64,000 bases of DNA, taken from the NCBI GenBank assembly GCA_035772405.1, contig JAYKKM010000310.1, positions 2,086,001-2,150,000 on the forward strand, read 5' to 3'. The stretch's first letter is position 1. Each line of letters begins with the position of its first letter. Below the pieces are notes generated by a model. The model was given only the letters and a program-made list of their open reading frames with translations. It ran no database searches and was not told where the DNA came from. Source of the DNA: Chrysogorgia sp. JL179-B06 (taxonomy: Eukaryota > Cnidaria > Anthozoa > Scleralcyonacea > Chrysogorgiidae). Shown here one piece after another: positions 51,171-60,285 of the stretch. The position numbers and the translations under genes were made by a program.

Positions 51171-51500
51171 ATGGCAACAAGTATAGATATAAACGAAATT
51201 AAACTTGATAACGTGAAGTTATACACTTCTGAATTTCTATATACAATATGCAAAGACTCTGATTTTTATGTAGTTGACTTCATGAAAGAAGATAAAATTT
51301 GGCTAGACAACCGGTGCGGGATAATACTAAAGGATTTTAACCTCACCTCTGTTCTTAATACCCGAATGGGAGTCGAAGCTGGAATTATTGTTGCTGTGAT
51401 TCATCGACAGGAAAATCAAGAAGATCTCGTGGGCAGACATATCTTCTTTGGAAACACGTTCACAATGTGTTGTAAAACCCACGTAGAAGTATTACGTTAA
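51171..51500 (+). CDS. Small module-family protein, CKDS subgroup
   Basis: 109 residues, intact. FLYTICKDSDFYVVDFM, GIILKDFNLTSVLN, IIVAVIHRQEN, LVGRHIFFGN: a single module matching the second half of the 28173 protein. A TATATATAGACA lies about 45 bp upstream. Function unknown. Confidence 0.7.
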   Translation: MATSIDINEIKLDNVKLYTSEFLYTICKDSDFYVVDFMKEDKIWLDNRCGIILKDFNLTSVLNTRMGVEAGIIVAVIHRQENQEDLVGRHIFFGNTFTMCCKTHVEVLR

Positions 51501-51900
51501 ATGTATATTAAAAAGCCATTTATCATATGTTTTGACATGTGTGAATTAATTAACACGCTCTCCTTATCGCGCTCACGGGTTTCTTAAAATATATACTAAA
51601 TTGTGTGAAAAATGTAAAATAAAGTATCAAAAAGCATAAAAATATGTTTAAATAAGTGTAAAAATGCTTAAATATCTAGAAATAGACGTATTTAAACACG
51701 GGAAATATATATTTCACAGGGACTAATCCCTTCAAAATGGTCGCTAATCCCTACAAGTAATTAAGGTTAGAACTCATTAAAAAATCCCAAGTACACAAAC
51801 AAAATGGCCGTTAATCCCCAACACGTATAATACATCAAACTTTTGATATCGTAGACCCAATTGATAATTATAATTCCCCGTCTTTAATCCCGCAACACAA
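51501..51900. promoter_or_regulatory. Intergenic region with clustered TAATCCC words
   Basis: No gene. TAATCCC occurs at about 51724, 51745, 51812 and 51885, among ATGG(T/C)CG and GTACACAAAC words. TAATCC is the core site of K50 homeodomain factors (Otx/Bicoid type). Function is inference. Confidence 0.4.
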
Positions 51901-51904
51901 ATTC

Positions 51905-52145
51905 ATTGTCCCTTACCCCTATAATGAATCAACTGTTTTGACATAAGGGGAGGAATTAGAAGAAGATGCTTATTATATATACACGTTCCTAAGCGTTTAA
52001 CAACACGTATTGTTCCTACCCTATAATTAATCAGACTGTTTTGACATAAAGGGCGGGAATAGAACACGACGCTTATTATATATACGCGTCCTTAAGCGTT
52101 TAACAACACGTATTGTCCCTACCCATAATAATTCAAATGCTTTGA
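51905..52145. repeat. Tandem repeat, period about 103 bp
   Basis: Two full copies and one partial: CTGTTTTGACATAA at 51933 and 52036, GCTTTGACATGA near 52135. Each unit has GCTTATTATATATAC, AAGCGTTTAACAACACGTAT and TACCC(T)ATAAT. It lies just upstream of the spliced gene, so it may be a repeated promoter/enhancer. Confidence 0.65.
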
Positions 52146-52256
52146 CATGAAGGCTTTAATGAACGAGCTCTGATTGGATAGATACGGGGGAGGTTTGATT
52201 ATAGAAACTCTGATTGGTTAAAGCCGCAAACCATTGTAATAGACCGTAGACTGTGA

Positions 52257-52267
52257 TTATAAATATA
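52257..52267 (+). promoter_or_regulatory. TATA box of the spliced gene
   Basis: TTATAAATATA 73 bp before the ATG at 52340, with GATTGG (inverted CCAAT) words at about 52163 and 52211 upstream. Confidence 0.55.
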
Positions 52268-52339
52268 TGCACGTAAGAACGTCTCGCACCACAACGATTT
52301 CACACTGGCACGAAGCAAAAGACGAACAAGAAACGGAAA

Positions 52340-52810
52340 ATGGATAACAACAAAAGAGACGCAGACACAAACGAAGTTGAAGACAAGAAACCGTGCAACA
52401 CAAACGCGGTCAAAAAAGAAGAAAATGTAAGATAGCAATGTTTTTACTGTCTGTAAAATCGACATGTATTTATTATGTTTTTTATATTTCTCTCTTAGAA
52501 AGAAACCATCCCTCCACCCCCTATCGAGAATACAATCGAAACCGTACCAGGGATCCTGCTGGTGCAGGACCCCCAAGAAAGCGAGTGGGCCCTCCGAGTT
52601 CAACCGGAGGAGGAGGATTACGACTTCGACGAGTATGAACCGTCTTGGGCCTTCCGAGTTCAACCGGAGGAGGATTACGACTTCGACGAGTATGAACCGT
52701 CGGAAGACGACAACAACGATGACCCCCGCGTGTGGGGATATGTAGATTGCAGGGGTGAGGCTTTCATGTACTTTGAAAGTACACAGCAAATGGTAAAACA
52801 GAAACAATAA
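52340..52810 (+). CDS. Spliced acidic gene near the right end
   Basis: Exon 1 52340-52426 (29 codons, Asp/Lys/Asn-rich), intron 52427-52498 (72 bp, GTAAGA...pyrimidine-rich...TTAG), exon 2 52499-52810. Phase 0, and the joined frame is open for 132 residues. Exon 2 encodes PPPP, then two tandem copies of WA(L/F)RVQPEE(E)DYDFDEYEPS, an acidic run and a C-terminal RVWGYVDCRGEAFMYF. More GC-rich than its neighbours. Its own TATA box and outermost position suggest an early regulatory gene (inference). Overlapping reverse frames are shadows. Confidence 0.65.
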
Positions 52811-53454
52811 AACTGTTTTTTATTTTTATTTTTGTAGGGGTGTTATATCCCACACGTCAACCCTTGAAAAATATAACTAACTTTTATGTATAAAAATCTT
52901 TTTTTGTTTTTGTGTGTATGTTAAAAATATAATTCATCCAACTTTTACATCGTGTGTGTGTTTTTACTATAGCTAACTCTTTCATCATATGCTAACGAAC
53001 AACCCTTGCGTAAAATAAGCAATTCATTGAACAAGGGATGACCAGATTGTCGCTATGGACCTGAGTCAATCTCATTCGAATCGCAAATTCGACTACGGGT
53101 GATCGCGCACCGATGCAGTTTAATAAAAAACAGAACATTGGAAGATGTCAGAGTCTTGTGCCGAAGCACAACTTACAAGCGAGCAAAACACACACAACTG
53201 ATAAAATATGAAACAACATCTGCTTATATACTAAACAAATCTCTTAAAATTTATTTTGGGTTTTTCCTCCAAATTTATTAAAACAGTTTTACACCTCTAA
53301 TATTTTTATTGGATATTTCATCTCAAATTATTTTAAGGTTTTTTCAAAACTCTATCTCTCTCAAAACTTTTTTGGGAAGCAACACCCGAAATAATTTTTA
53401 TGAGATATATCCTCTTATAATATTTTGAGATCCTTTTTAAAAATACCGTCACTA
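52811..53454. other. Spacer before the right terminal repeat
   Basis: AT-rich, no credible gene. AATAAA at 52806-52811 overlaps the stop and could serve polyadenylation. Stretches such as TTTTTTGGGAAGCAAC recall words in the spacer at 12.8-13.0 kb. Confidence 0.4.
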
Positions 53455-54524
53455 AGGAATATCGGCCATAAGATGGCGTCGAGGTAAGAGCTCCATGGCG
53501 GAAATTTCTATGATTAATTCAAAATGTTTATTTTTTTATTTCAATAAATATGACTACTCTTCCAAATAAAAATAAGGCAGTCCAAAACTGTTTATTTTTA
53601 TTTTCAAACATCAATACAAGTCTTCAAATAAAAATATGGCGTTTTTTTGGATGGCACGTGCAGGTAAGTATACATCACATCGGGTGAGGTATGATGGTTA
53701 TGTATAATAGAATTTTTTGTATTTTTTTTCAAAACGAGGTGTGTGTGTCAGTATATATATCACAGTGTGAATGATGATCTGATTAAGTGCTGTCTCGGAT
53801 GCTATATGGGGTTGAAAGCAATGATGGATCAGGAACAGGAAGTTTAGTCGTAGAATTTCGTGTTCCGAATAATTGATAATCAGTGGGGAAAGTTCACCGA
53901 GAACCCAAACATGTCTAAGGTGAAACAGTGTGGAGAACGAGAGACGCGGAATATATCCAGAACTATGCCTCGTGAATAGTTCTGGATATATTCCGCGTCT
54001 CTCGTTCTCCACACTGTTTCACCTTAGACATGTTTGGTTTCTCGGTGAACTTTTCCACACTGATCATCAGTTGTTCAGAACACTAAATTCTACGACTTAA
54101 ACATCCTGTTCCTGGTTCATCACTGCTTTCAACCCCGTATAGCAAATGACGTCAGTACTTGCTTAACACTATTCACCTTGAATGACCTTCAAACTCTTTG
54201 GTCGTTCAACTCAGGGACGACTAAAAAACTGGTCGTACAACAACACGAGCAAAGTGATATATATATACTCTTGACCGCGACCACTTTTTGACTAATTTTA
54301 TACAAAAAACCTCTTGTATACGACCAGGTGCATATCACCCCTGATTTGATGGCTGGTCGTTCTTTACAGGGTGACCACACCTTAAAAATACGACACCACC
54401 CTGGAAATTTGGGACTGGACTGTGCTCTGATTGGTCAATTCAAATCATACTGGATTCTGATTGGCTTAGAGCTCAGTCCAGTCCCTAACACATTGATAAT
54501 AATAATATATATATTATTACTACT
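53455..54524. repeat. Right terminal inverted repeat of element B
   Basis: Inverted counterpart of 23268-23850, ending ATTACTACT. Longer than the left copy because of a foldback insertion at 53801-54143. Contains the 75-bp hairpin at 54411-54485. Confidence 0.9.
53801..54143. mobile_element. Foldback (hairpin) element within the right terminal repeat
   Basis: Near-perfect inverted arms of about 160-170 bp around a short loop near 53973: GAACGAGAGACGCGGAATAT on one side and its complement on the other, ends GCTATATGGGGTTGAAAGC and GCTTTCAACCCCGTATAGC. Absent from the left terminal repeat. Confidence 0.8.
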
Positions 54525-54529
54525 ACCAT
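54524..54529. repeat. Target site duplication of element B, right copy
   Basis: TACCAT, identical to 23262-23267; removing B and one copy restores the hAT frame (...VMDG joined to MHLIK...). Confidence 0.8.
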
Positions 54530-56896
54530 CCATGACATCAATGGTTCTCTCCTGCAACAACTTTGTCACAGGAAGAGTCAAATCAAAAATATTTCTAGTA
54601 ATCACCAAAGCTACAATAAACTTAAATGAAGACAAAAGGGTTAAAAAGGATAATGCTTTAGATGAAGTGTTGGGATTACACTGGTTCTCCAAATTTGAAG
54701 CCATTTCATCTAAAGTAAAAAAAATTGCAACAAATAATTCTTCAAATAAGTCTAATCCAACTATTCTTTCAACCCATCTTGTTCGGCAAACATCTTTTAA
54801 TTTGGATTTTCTTGAATCTGGACAATACTTTAAAACATTTTTCTCCAAAAGCATTTGGCGGGTCTGAAAAGTTAAAAAAATATGAAAGTTCTTTAATCTG
54901 TGCAAAACAATTTCTCACTAGGGGCACAGTACAAGAATTAGAAATAGCCAAATTAAGTCTATGACTGTAACAATGTGTATAAATGGCTTTTTTGTTCAGT
55001 CGCAAAATGTGTGCCGATAGACCATTGATATGGCCTGCGACAGCACCTGCCCCGTCATAACCTTGTCCACGGCAATTTTCAACATTTAAAGAGAGCTTGG
55101 TTAATGCATTCAAAATAATTGATGCAAGATCTGCACCAGACAAGCCCCACCTGCAATGAATAAATTGAATAAAATCTTCCCTTATATTTAAATTATCATC
55201 AACAAAACGTAACACAAGAGATAGTTGCTCCTTATTGGAGCAATCTGCAGCTTCATCAGCAATAATAGAAAAATATTTGTTTCGTTTAACTTCATTAATA
55301 ATTGTTTCAGTTACAACCTGACCACAACATTTGATGATTTCATTCTGTGAAGTCTTGGAAATATACGAAGCATTTTTCGGACCATTCTTTAAATGTTCTT
55401 CCAACACTTTATCACCAGCACGAACCCTAAAATTGAGAAACTCAACAAAGTTACCAACACCACCCTGGGAGTAACTTCCCACATCTGGATGATATTTGGA
55501 ATCATCGCGGTGCCCTCTAAAAGCCAAACCGAGACGACCACATAGTTTGATAGTGTCAATGATTGGAATTAGTTTTTTCTTATTTTCGGAGATGTTTTTC
55601 TTTTTATTTTCATCAATCATTATTCCAATCGGTTGTGTTTTACCAGACAACTGACTCAGGATAGATGTCAAAATGCCTGATGTACTATCGTGCAAGCATG
55701 CTTTGGATCCTGACACTGTGAGTGTTCCGCCACCAGTATGCTTTTTGAAAGAACGAGAAGCATCATTCCAGGATCTAAAAGGCTCTGAAAAAAGATTTTT
55801 TATTCTAGCAGCTTTTACAGGAAATCTATCCCCAAGTAGCACTCAGGGAAGACAAAATGCACCATCCAGACTTGGTGAATAACACAACCAAGGATAATCT
55901 TCAAGCCATTTGAAAAGAAAACTCCTTTTGTTTGTTTTTGGAAAGGAGTATGATTTGTCAGGTATAAAAACATTTTTAAGCAAAGCTTCAATTTGAAAAT
56001 TACTCATACCTTTAGCTTGTTTCCTATAAAAAGCAACATCATTAATATACTCATTTGGTGGCCGTGGTTGCATAGTTGCAGAAGTAGCAGTAGCAACTAT
56101 GGGAAAAGAAGGTAACATCACTTTGTTAGCATCAGTACAATTAGGAAGAATTAAATTTACTTGACTATTTACTGGGGGCAAGGTCACTACTTCCTCAGGA
56201 GGTACTGGTAACATGCTCACACTAGTAGTACAGGTGGGAAAAGAAAGTTTTGATTGTTTTTTTTTGCTTGTACCATGATCATCAACAACCTTTGAGGAGT
56301 TTGAGCACATTTGTTTGGGTAGGTTTGATGGAACTGATCGTTGTAGCTTTCTTTTATTTCCACTAGAATCTTGGAAAATAAGAGGGACAAAATGATTAGG
56401 TTTAAACACTTGACCTGCTTTAACAATACCTTCAAAACAAAACAATATGTGAAGATCAGAAGACACAGCTTTGATAGGTGGACAAGGCTCAATCATACAA
56501 TTAAAAAGTAATTTAAATCGATCTTCTCCACAGTCAGGATAATAGCAAAAAACATTTCGATTGGTAACAGAAGCCAAAGCTAGAATACATAAAAAACTAG
56601 ACCATGTCTTGTCACTACAATTTAGAATAGCTTCCTTCTTGACAAGCTGATCTCCAGACAAACTGCAGTCAACTGCTTGATACGAAACACACATAGGCAA
56701 AATATTTTTTAAATGTTGACAAATACTTACCTTGTGCTTGTCAAACGAAGACAAGAAGTGTGGATGATCGCTGTAGAAATTGGCATTAAGATAAAGCTCG
56801 ACTGAGGTCATAGCTCGCAAATCTCCGACCAAGGAATTGTCACCAACCAGCATTAAAGACACAGAACTATACAAACAATTTCCAGATGCTTCAGAT
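54525..56896 (-). pseudogene. hAT transposase exon 2: OTU-like, TTF zinc finger and DUF4371 regions
   Basis: From the splice acceptor at 56897: ASGNCLYSSVSLMLVGDN and FKPNHFVPLIF fit an OTU-type cysteine-protease-like domain (Cys and His present). A TTF-type zinc finger follows (WLEDYPWLCYSP), broken by TGA at 55843-55845 in place of an expected Cys codon. Then a DUF4371/hAT region: YFSIIADEAADCSNKEQLSL, GQGYDGAGAVAGH, CYSHRLNLAI. A frameshift near 54845 precedes CRTRWVERI. It ends at element B; the C-terminus is at 22531. Confidence 0.8.
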
Positions 56897-57132
56897 CTAT
56901 AAAAGTTTAATGAATTCATTGTACATTCAGAAATTCGCCTGGTAAGGTTGACTGATCACACTACTCACTTGAATCAAGATGAATAAATGAATATATTATT
57001 AAAAACGCAATCGATTCATGTTTGCTGTTTTATATGAATTATTATCTTAATATCATTAAACTACATCAATCATTGTAGTCTACAGTCAGACGTTACCTAA
57101 TCCTTTATATACTATTTAAAATTTAAACTTAC

Positions 57133-57365
57133 CTAACAGCCGTGGACTTTGATTTTCTCAATTTGACATATTTCGGAATATAGATTTCCGCGCCAAAATG
57201 CCTGTATAAGGTCTTTCCAATCTTTGCGATATGCTCTTGATCAGAGAGAACAGCACACGATTGTAATTTTCCCGTCAATTCACGAAGAATTTGGCGAAGT
57301 AAGTTTTCGTCTTTACTCGTTAGCACGCTTTGCACACGTTCGATCACGCTTCTACTAGCAGCCAT
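57133..57365 (-). pseudogene. hAT transposase exon 1
   Basis: 78 codons from MAASRSVIERVQ to KSKSTAV, ending GTTAG followed by donor GTAAGT at 57132. Joining to the acceptor at 56897 keeps the frame. The exon has no recognised domain. A standard GT-AG intron of about 236 bp. Confidence 0.65.
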
Positions 57366-57922
57366 GATTGAGTGTAGGTAACTCGCTCAATAATTTTACT
57401 GCCTGATACGTCGAAGCCCGACATAATGGGTTTATTAGCCTGAAGTACGTCGAAACACCCGTCCAAGCAGTTTCGACGGACTTGGAGTTTCATTGGTCTA
57501 AATCGAAAATTACGAACGCTGATTGGTTGCTAGATCCGATTCGACGGATTTGGGATTTTTCGACGTACCTGGCGCCTGACAAGCGATTCATTTCGACGGA
57601 CTAGCAGGCTGGTAGAAAAGCATAGATTAGGGTGGCCATTTAGCATTAGAAGACGCGGGCTAAGAAATTTTTAAACATTTTTAAACAATTTTCAACGTTA
57701 AAAAATGAAATTTTTTACGTGCAAAATGAAATTTTTGAAAATTTCAAAGATTTCAAAATATATATTAAAACATTTTTAAAGTTCGAATATTTATTTTTCA
57801 AACTTGAATATTTATTTTTAAAGTTTTTCCGAAATAAATTTATTCATTGAATAAATTAGTCTCGATTTTTTGCGTACGTCGCTTGACGTGTTTGACGTAC
57901 CCTAAATCCGCCCCTGGTAATC

Positions 57923-59160
57923 TGTCTTTATATTACAATTAGCTAGCTGGCCGGCCCACTGTAGTGACTACACTAGTATGTATAAAGCCTCTCAAATAAT
58001 AAATATGCTAAAATTATGAATATGTTTACTGGCTCAAAATGTTATATAACTTCAAAGAAATAATGATTTTGAATTACATTTCTTTAAACTGTTTATAATA
58101 GCTTATGACACCTTGCTACTGCCAGATAAATGGTTTGATTTACTGCTATGCCTTATACACTGAGAAAAAGATTAACTGATTTAATGCTTGCTCAAACTGA
58201 AACTGTTTGCCGGACTGACCATATGAATTGTTATTACATGAGCACAGGCTGGCTCGCTTGCCAGGCTGACCCTGTTGACTATAACTGGATTAGGTCAGCA
58301 AACAGGATGGCTCATTTGGTGGAGCAGACTTCTCAGTATAGCCAGCTTGGATACTGAGCCAACTCACCTTCATATAATCAAAGCCGTTGGCCAACACTAT
58401 GTTATGGGTATGCAATGATGGAAAATTTAACCACCCCTGCACTGACAGCTGTATCATTACATGTACCATTGTACCTACAACTATAGATTTGTGTATATTG
58501 AATTCAAATCACTGAATTTGCCTACAATGTCTTTCAACAAGCCACAACCTCAAGTAGCCCGAGTTAACGCCGGAAAGCGGAGAAGATCGGAAAGCGGAGA
58601 AGATCATATGTCAACATCGCGCATAGTGTCCAGGATAGTCATCTGCAAAATTCTTGAAGTAATTCTACCAGCCAGGTCACGGTTTTAATCGCTCTGCACA
58701 AACTCATGACACATTTGTATATTTTGTTCATGTCAGTGTGTCCTCTACCGTTGCAACGATAACCGATTGTTCGCGAAAGTATCTTCCGAAAGAGTATGGC
58801 CGAAATATCTGGAATATGTATATCCTAGTATATCCGAGCGATGGTTGCAGTCAACTGTGGGAGAAAATTATGTTGACAAAAATCACAAAATATTATTTAT
58901 TTTGTGTAAAAGATTGACAGATGGGAGCGCGTTTGACTAATTGACTTCCGGTGGTCGCATGAAGTTGGGGCACAGATGATACGAAAGGTCTCTGACTAAA
59001 AATGTAACCAATATATAAGTTACTACAGCTTTCAATTACAAAATTTTCAAAACGACTGTGAACATTAACCTTTAATCTATCATGTAGCCGATTTTCAAGC
59101 TAAAATTTTACCAAACAACCACATTAGACGTCAAAACAAATCACTACCGAAATACTAGTG
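57923..59160. other. No gene recognised
   Basis: Flanking genomic DNA right of the hAT element. Short frames at 58148 and 58461 have no motif. CGGAAAGCGGAGAAGATC is tandemly duplicated near 58570-58605. Confidence 0.4.
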
Positions 59161-59190
59161 CAGTGCTCTGACCACTGAGCTACGGAAGCC
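59161..59190 (-). ncRNA. tRNA-like head, probably of a SINE
   Basis: The reverse strand reads GGCTTCCGTAGCTCAGTGGT then CAGAGCACTG, a tRNA 5-prime half with an A-box. The downstream B-box (GGTTCGANNCC) is not found, so it is not a working tRNA. Confidence 0.45.
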
Positions 59191-59306
59191 GTTGCGGAGA
59201 GCCTAGTCACGAGATCTGTATATATATTTAAAAAACTCATTAATAATACATGAAGAAAACACAAAAGAAATGCATCTTTAATCAATATTTCTACCATGTA
59301 GTAGAG

Positions 59307-59435
59307 AACTCATTAATAAAACATCAGTGTCTTTAAATGTGATAGAACACTCATTAATAAAACATCAGTGTCTTTAAATTTGATAGAACACTCATTAATA
59401 AAACATCAGTGTCTTTAAATTTGATAGAACACTCA
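59307..59435. repeat. Tandem repeat, 41-bp period
   Basis: About three copies of a unit with ACTCATTAATAAAACATCAG and TGTCTTTAAATTTGATAGA. Confidence 0.8.
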
Positions 59436-59608
59436 TTCAGCCAGCCTGAAGCGCTTCATCTCACAATTATACCAAAACTATGCTGCGGCACAAGAAGCAG
59501 TCCAAACGCACTGCAGCGTATCACTCGTTTGCATTGCTAAATAATTTCACACAATAGATAAATACTAATTAATGGACGTTTTTTAAGCCATTTACAAAAC
59601 TCGTTATC

Positions 59609-59672
59609 GGGCTTTATCGGTGTATAAAGCCGCTCGCCTTCGGCTCGCGTCTTTATCCACCGATAAAGCCCT
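59609..59672. repeat. Short inverted repeat (hairpin)
   Basis: GGGCTTTATCGGTG...CACCGATAAAGCCC around a GCTCGCCTTCGGCTCGC centre, immediately before the AT tract. Confidence 0.6.
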
Positions 59673-59684
59673 CCAACTATATAT

Positions 59685-59849
<165 letters not shown>

Positions 59850-59927
59850 TATAGTGCTGCGTAGACAGTGTTTTGAATATATAGCAAAGTGAAAAGGTGG
59901 TAAACTGCCAAGAATTTAGTGACGAGA

Positions 59928-59962
59928 TACTGACGTTTCGAGCGGAGCCCTTCATCAGAGTA
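59928..59962 (-). ncRNA. Candidate hammerhead ribozyme (Penelope copy 1)
   Basis: The reverse strand has the conserved core: UACU, CUGAUGA, stem II (GGGC UCC GCUC), GAAAC, GUC cleavage site, AGUA pairing back to UACU. A very short stem III is typical of Penelope-type ribozymes. Found in the terminal repeat region, as known for these elements. Confidence 0.75.
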
Positions 59963-60285
59963 AGACGAGATGAAATAAAATAAGTAGGGCTTATATATAT
60001 GCCAAAAGGGTGTTACAGGTAGAAAGTAGCCAATCAAACGCACGGGAAATAAACTAACTAATAATTAATGAGATGGGAAAAGTTAAGTCATTTACTATTT
60101 TTACAGTCGATCAATAAGCAGACTGAGGGGGTGGGATAAATGACAGGTCCAATATTCAAGGGGATTAGGCGATAATAATAGAAACAAAGACTTAAAAGGA
60201 ATGAGCATAAGCTAATAATAAAAAGTTCATAAGCTAATAATAAAAAGTTCCAAGCAAAATAAAATGACAAAAAGCTTTTACGAAA

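Larger units (their letters stand above)
23268..54524 (+). mobile_element. Element B: complete Maverick/Polinton (adintovirus-like) element
   Basis: About 31.26 kb between inverted termini AGTAGTAATAATATATA...TATATATTATTACTACT, inserted in the hAT transposase. It encodes integrase, capsid proteins, adenain-type protease, A32-type ATPase and protein-primed DNA polymerase, the diagnostic Maverick set. It is at the large end for the group (commonly 15-20 kb). Core genes occupy 31.1-43.4 kb, and accessory genes fill both flanks. MCP, ATPase and many small genes are intact, while others have single-base frame breaks. Confidence 0.95.
21191..57916 (-). mobile_element. hAT-type DNA transposon, split by element B
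   Basis: The left end CAGGGGCGGATTCAGG is matched by the inverted right end ATCCGCCCCTG ending at 57916. GTAATC directly abuts both ends (21185-21190 and 57917-57922), shorter than the usual 8-bp hAT duplication. Without element B it would be about 5.5 kb. It contains a reverse-strand transposase gene with a 5-prime intron and tandem repeats near the left end. Confidence 0.75.

Noticed and set aside
52199..52807. 202-residue reverse-strand frame
   Set aside because: It lies antisense to the spliced gene, is low-complexity and hydrophobic, and has no motif; the plus-strand exons explain the open frame.
23268..54524. Contamination by a free virus or bacterium rather than an integrated element
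   Set aside because: Target duplication and a hAT gene that rejoins in frame across the element show integration into host DNA.
54328..54867. 179-residue plus-strand frame also found at 23249-23464
   Set aside because: It is the terminal inverted repeat of element B read as protein, running into antisense hAT sequence.
59161..59190. A functional tRNA gene
   Set aside because: Only the 5-prime half with an A-box is present; no B-box, no closing acceptor stem.
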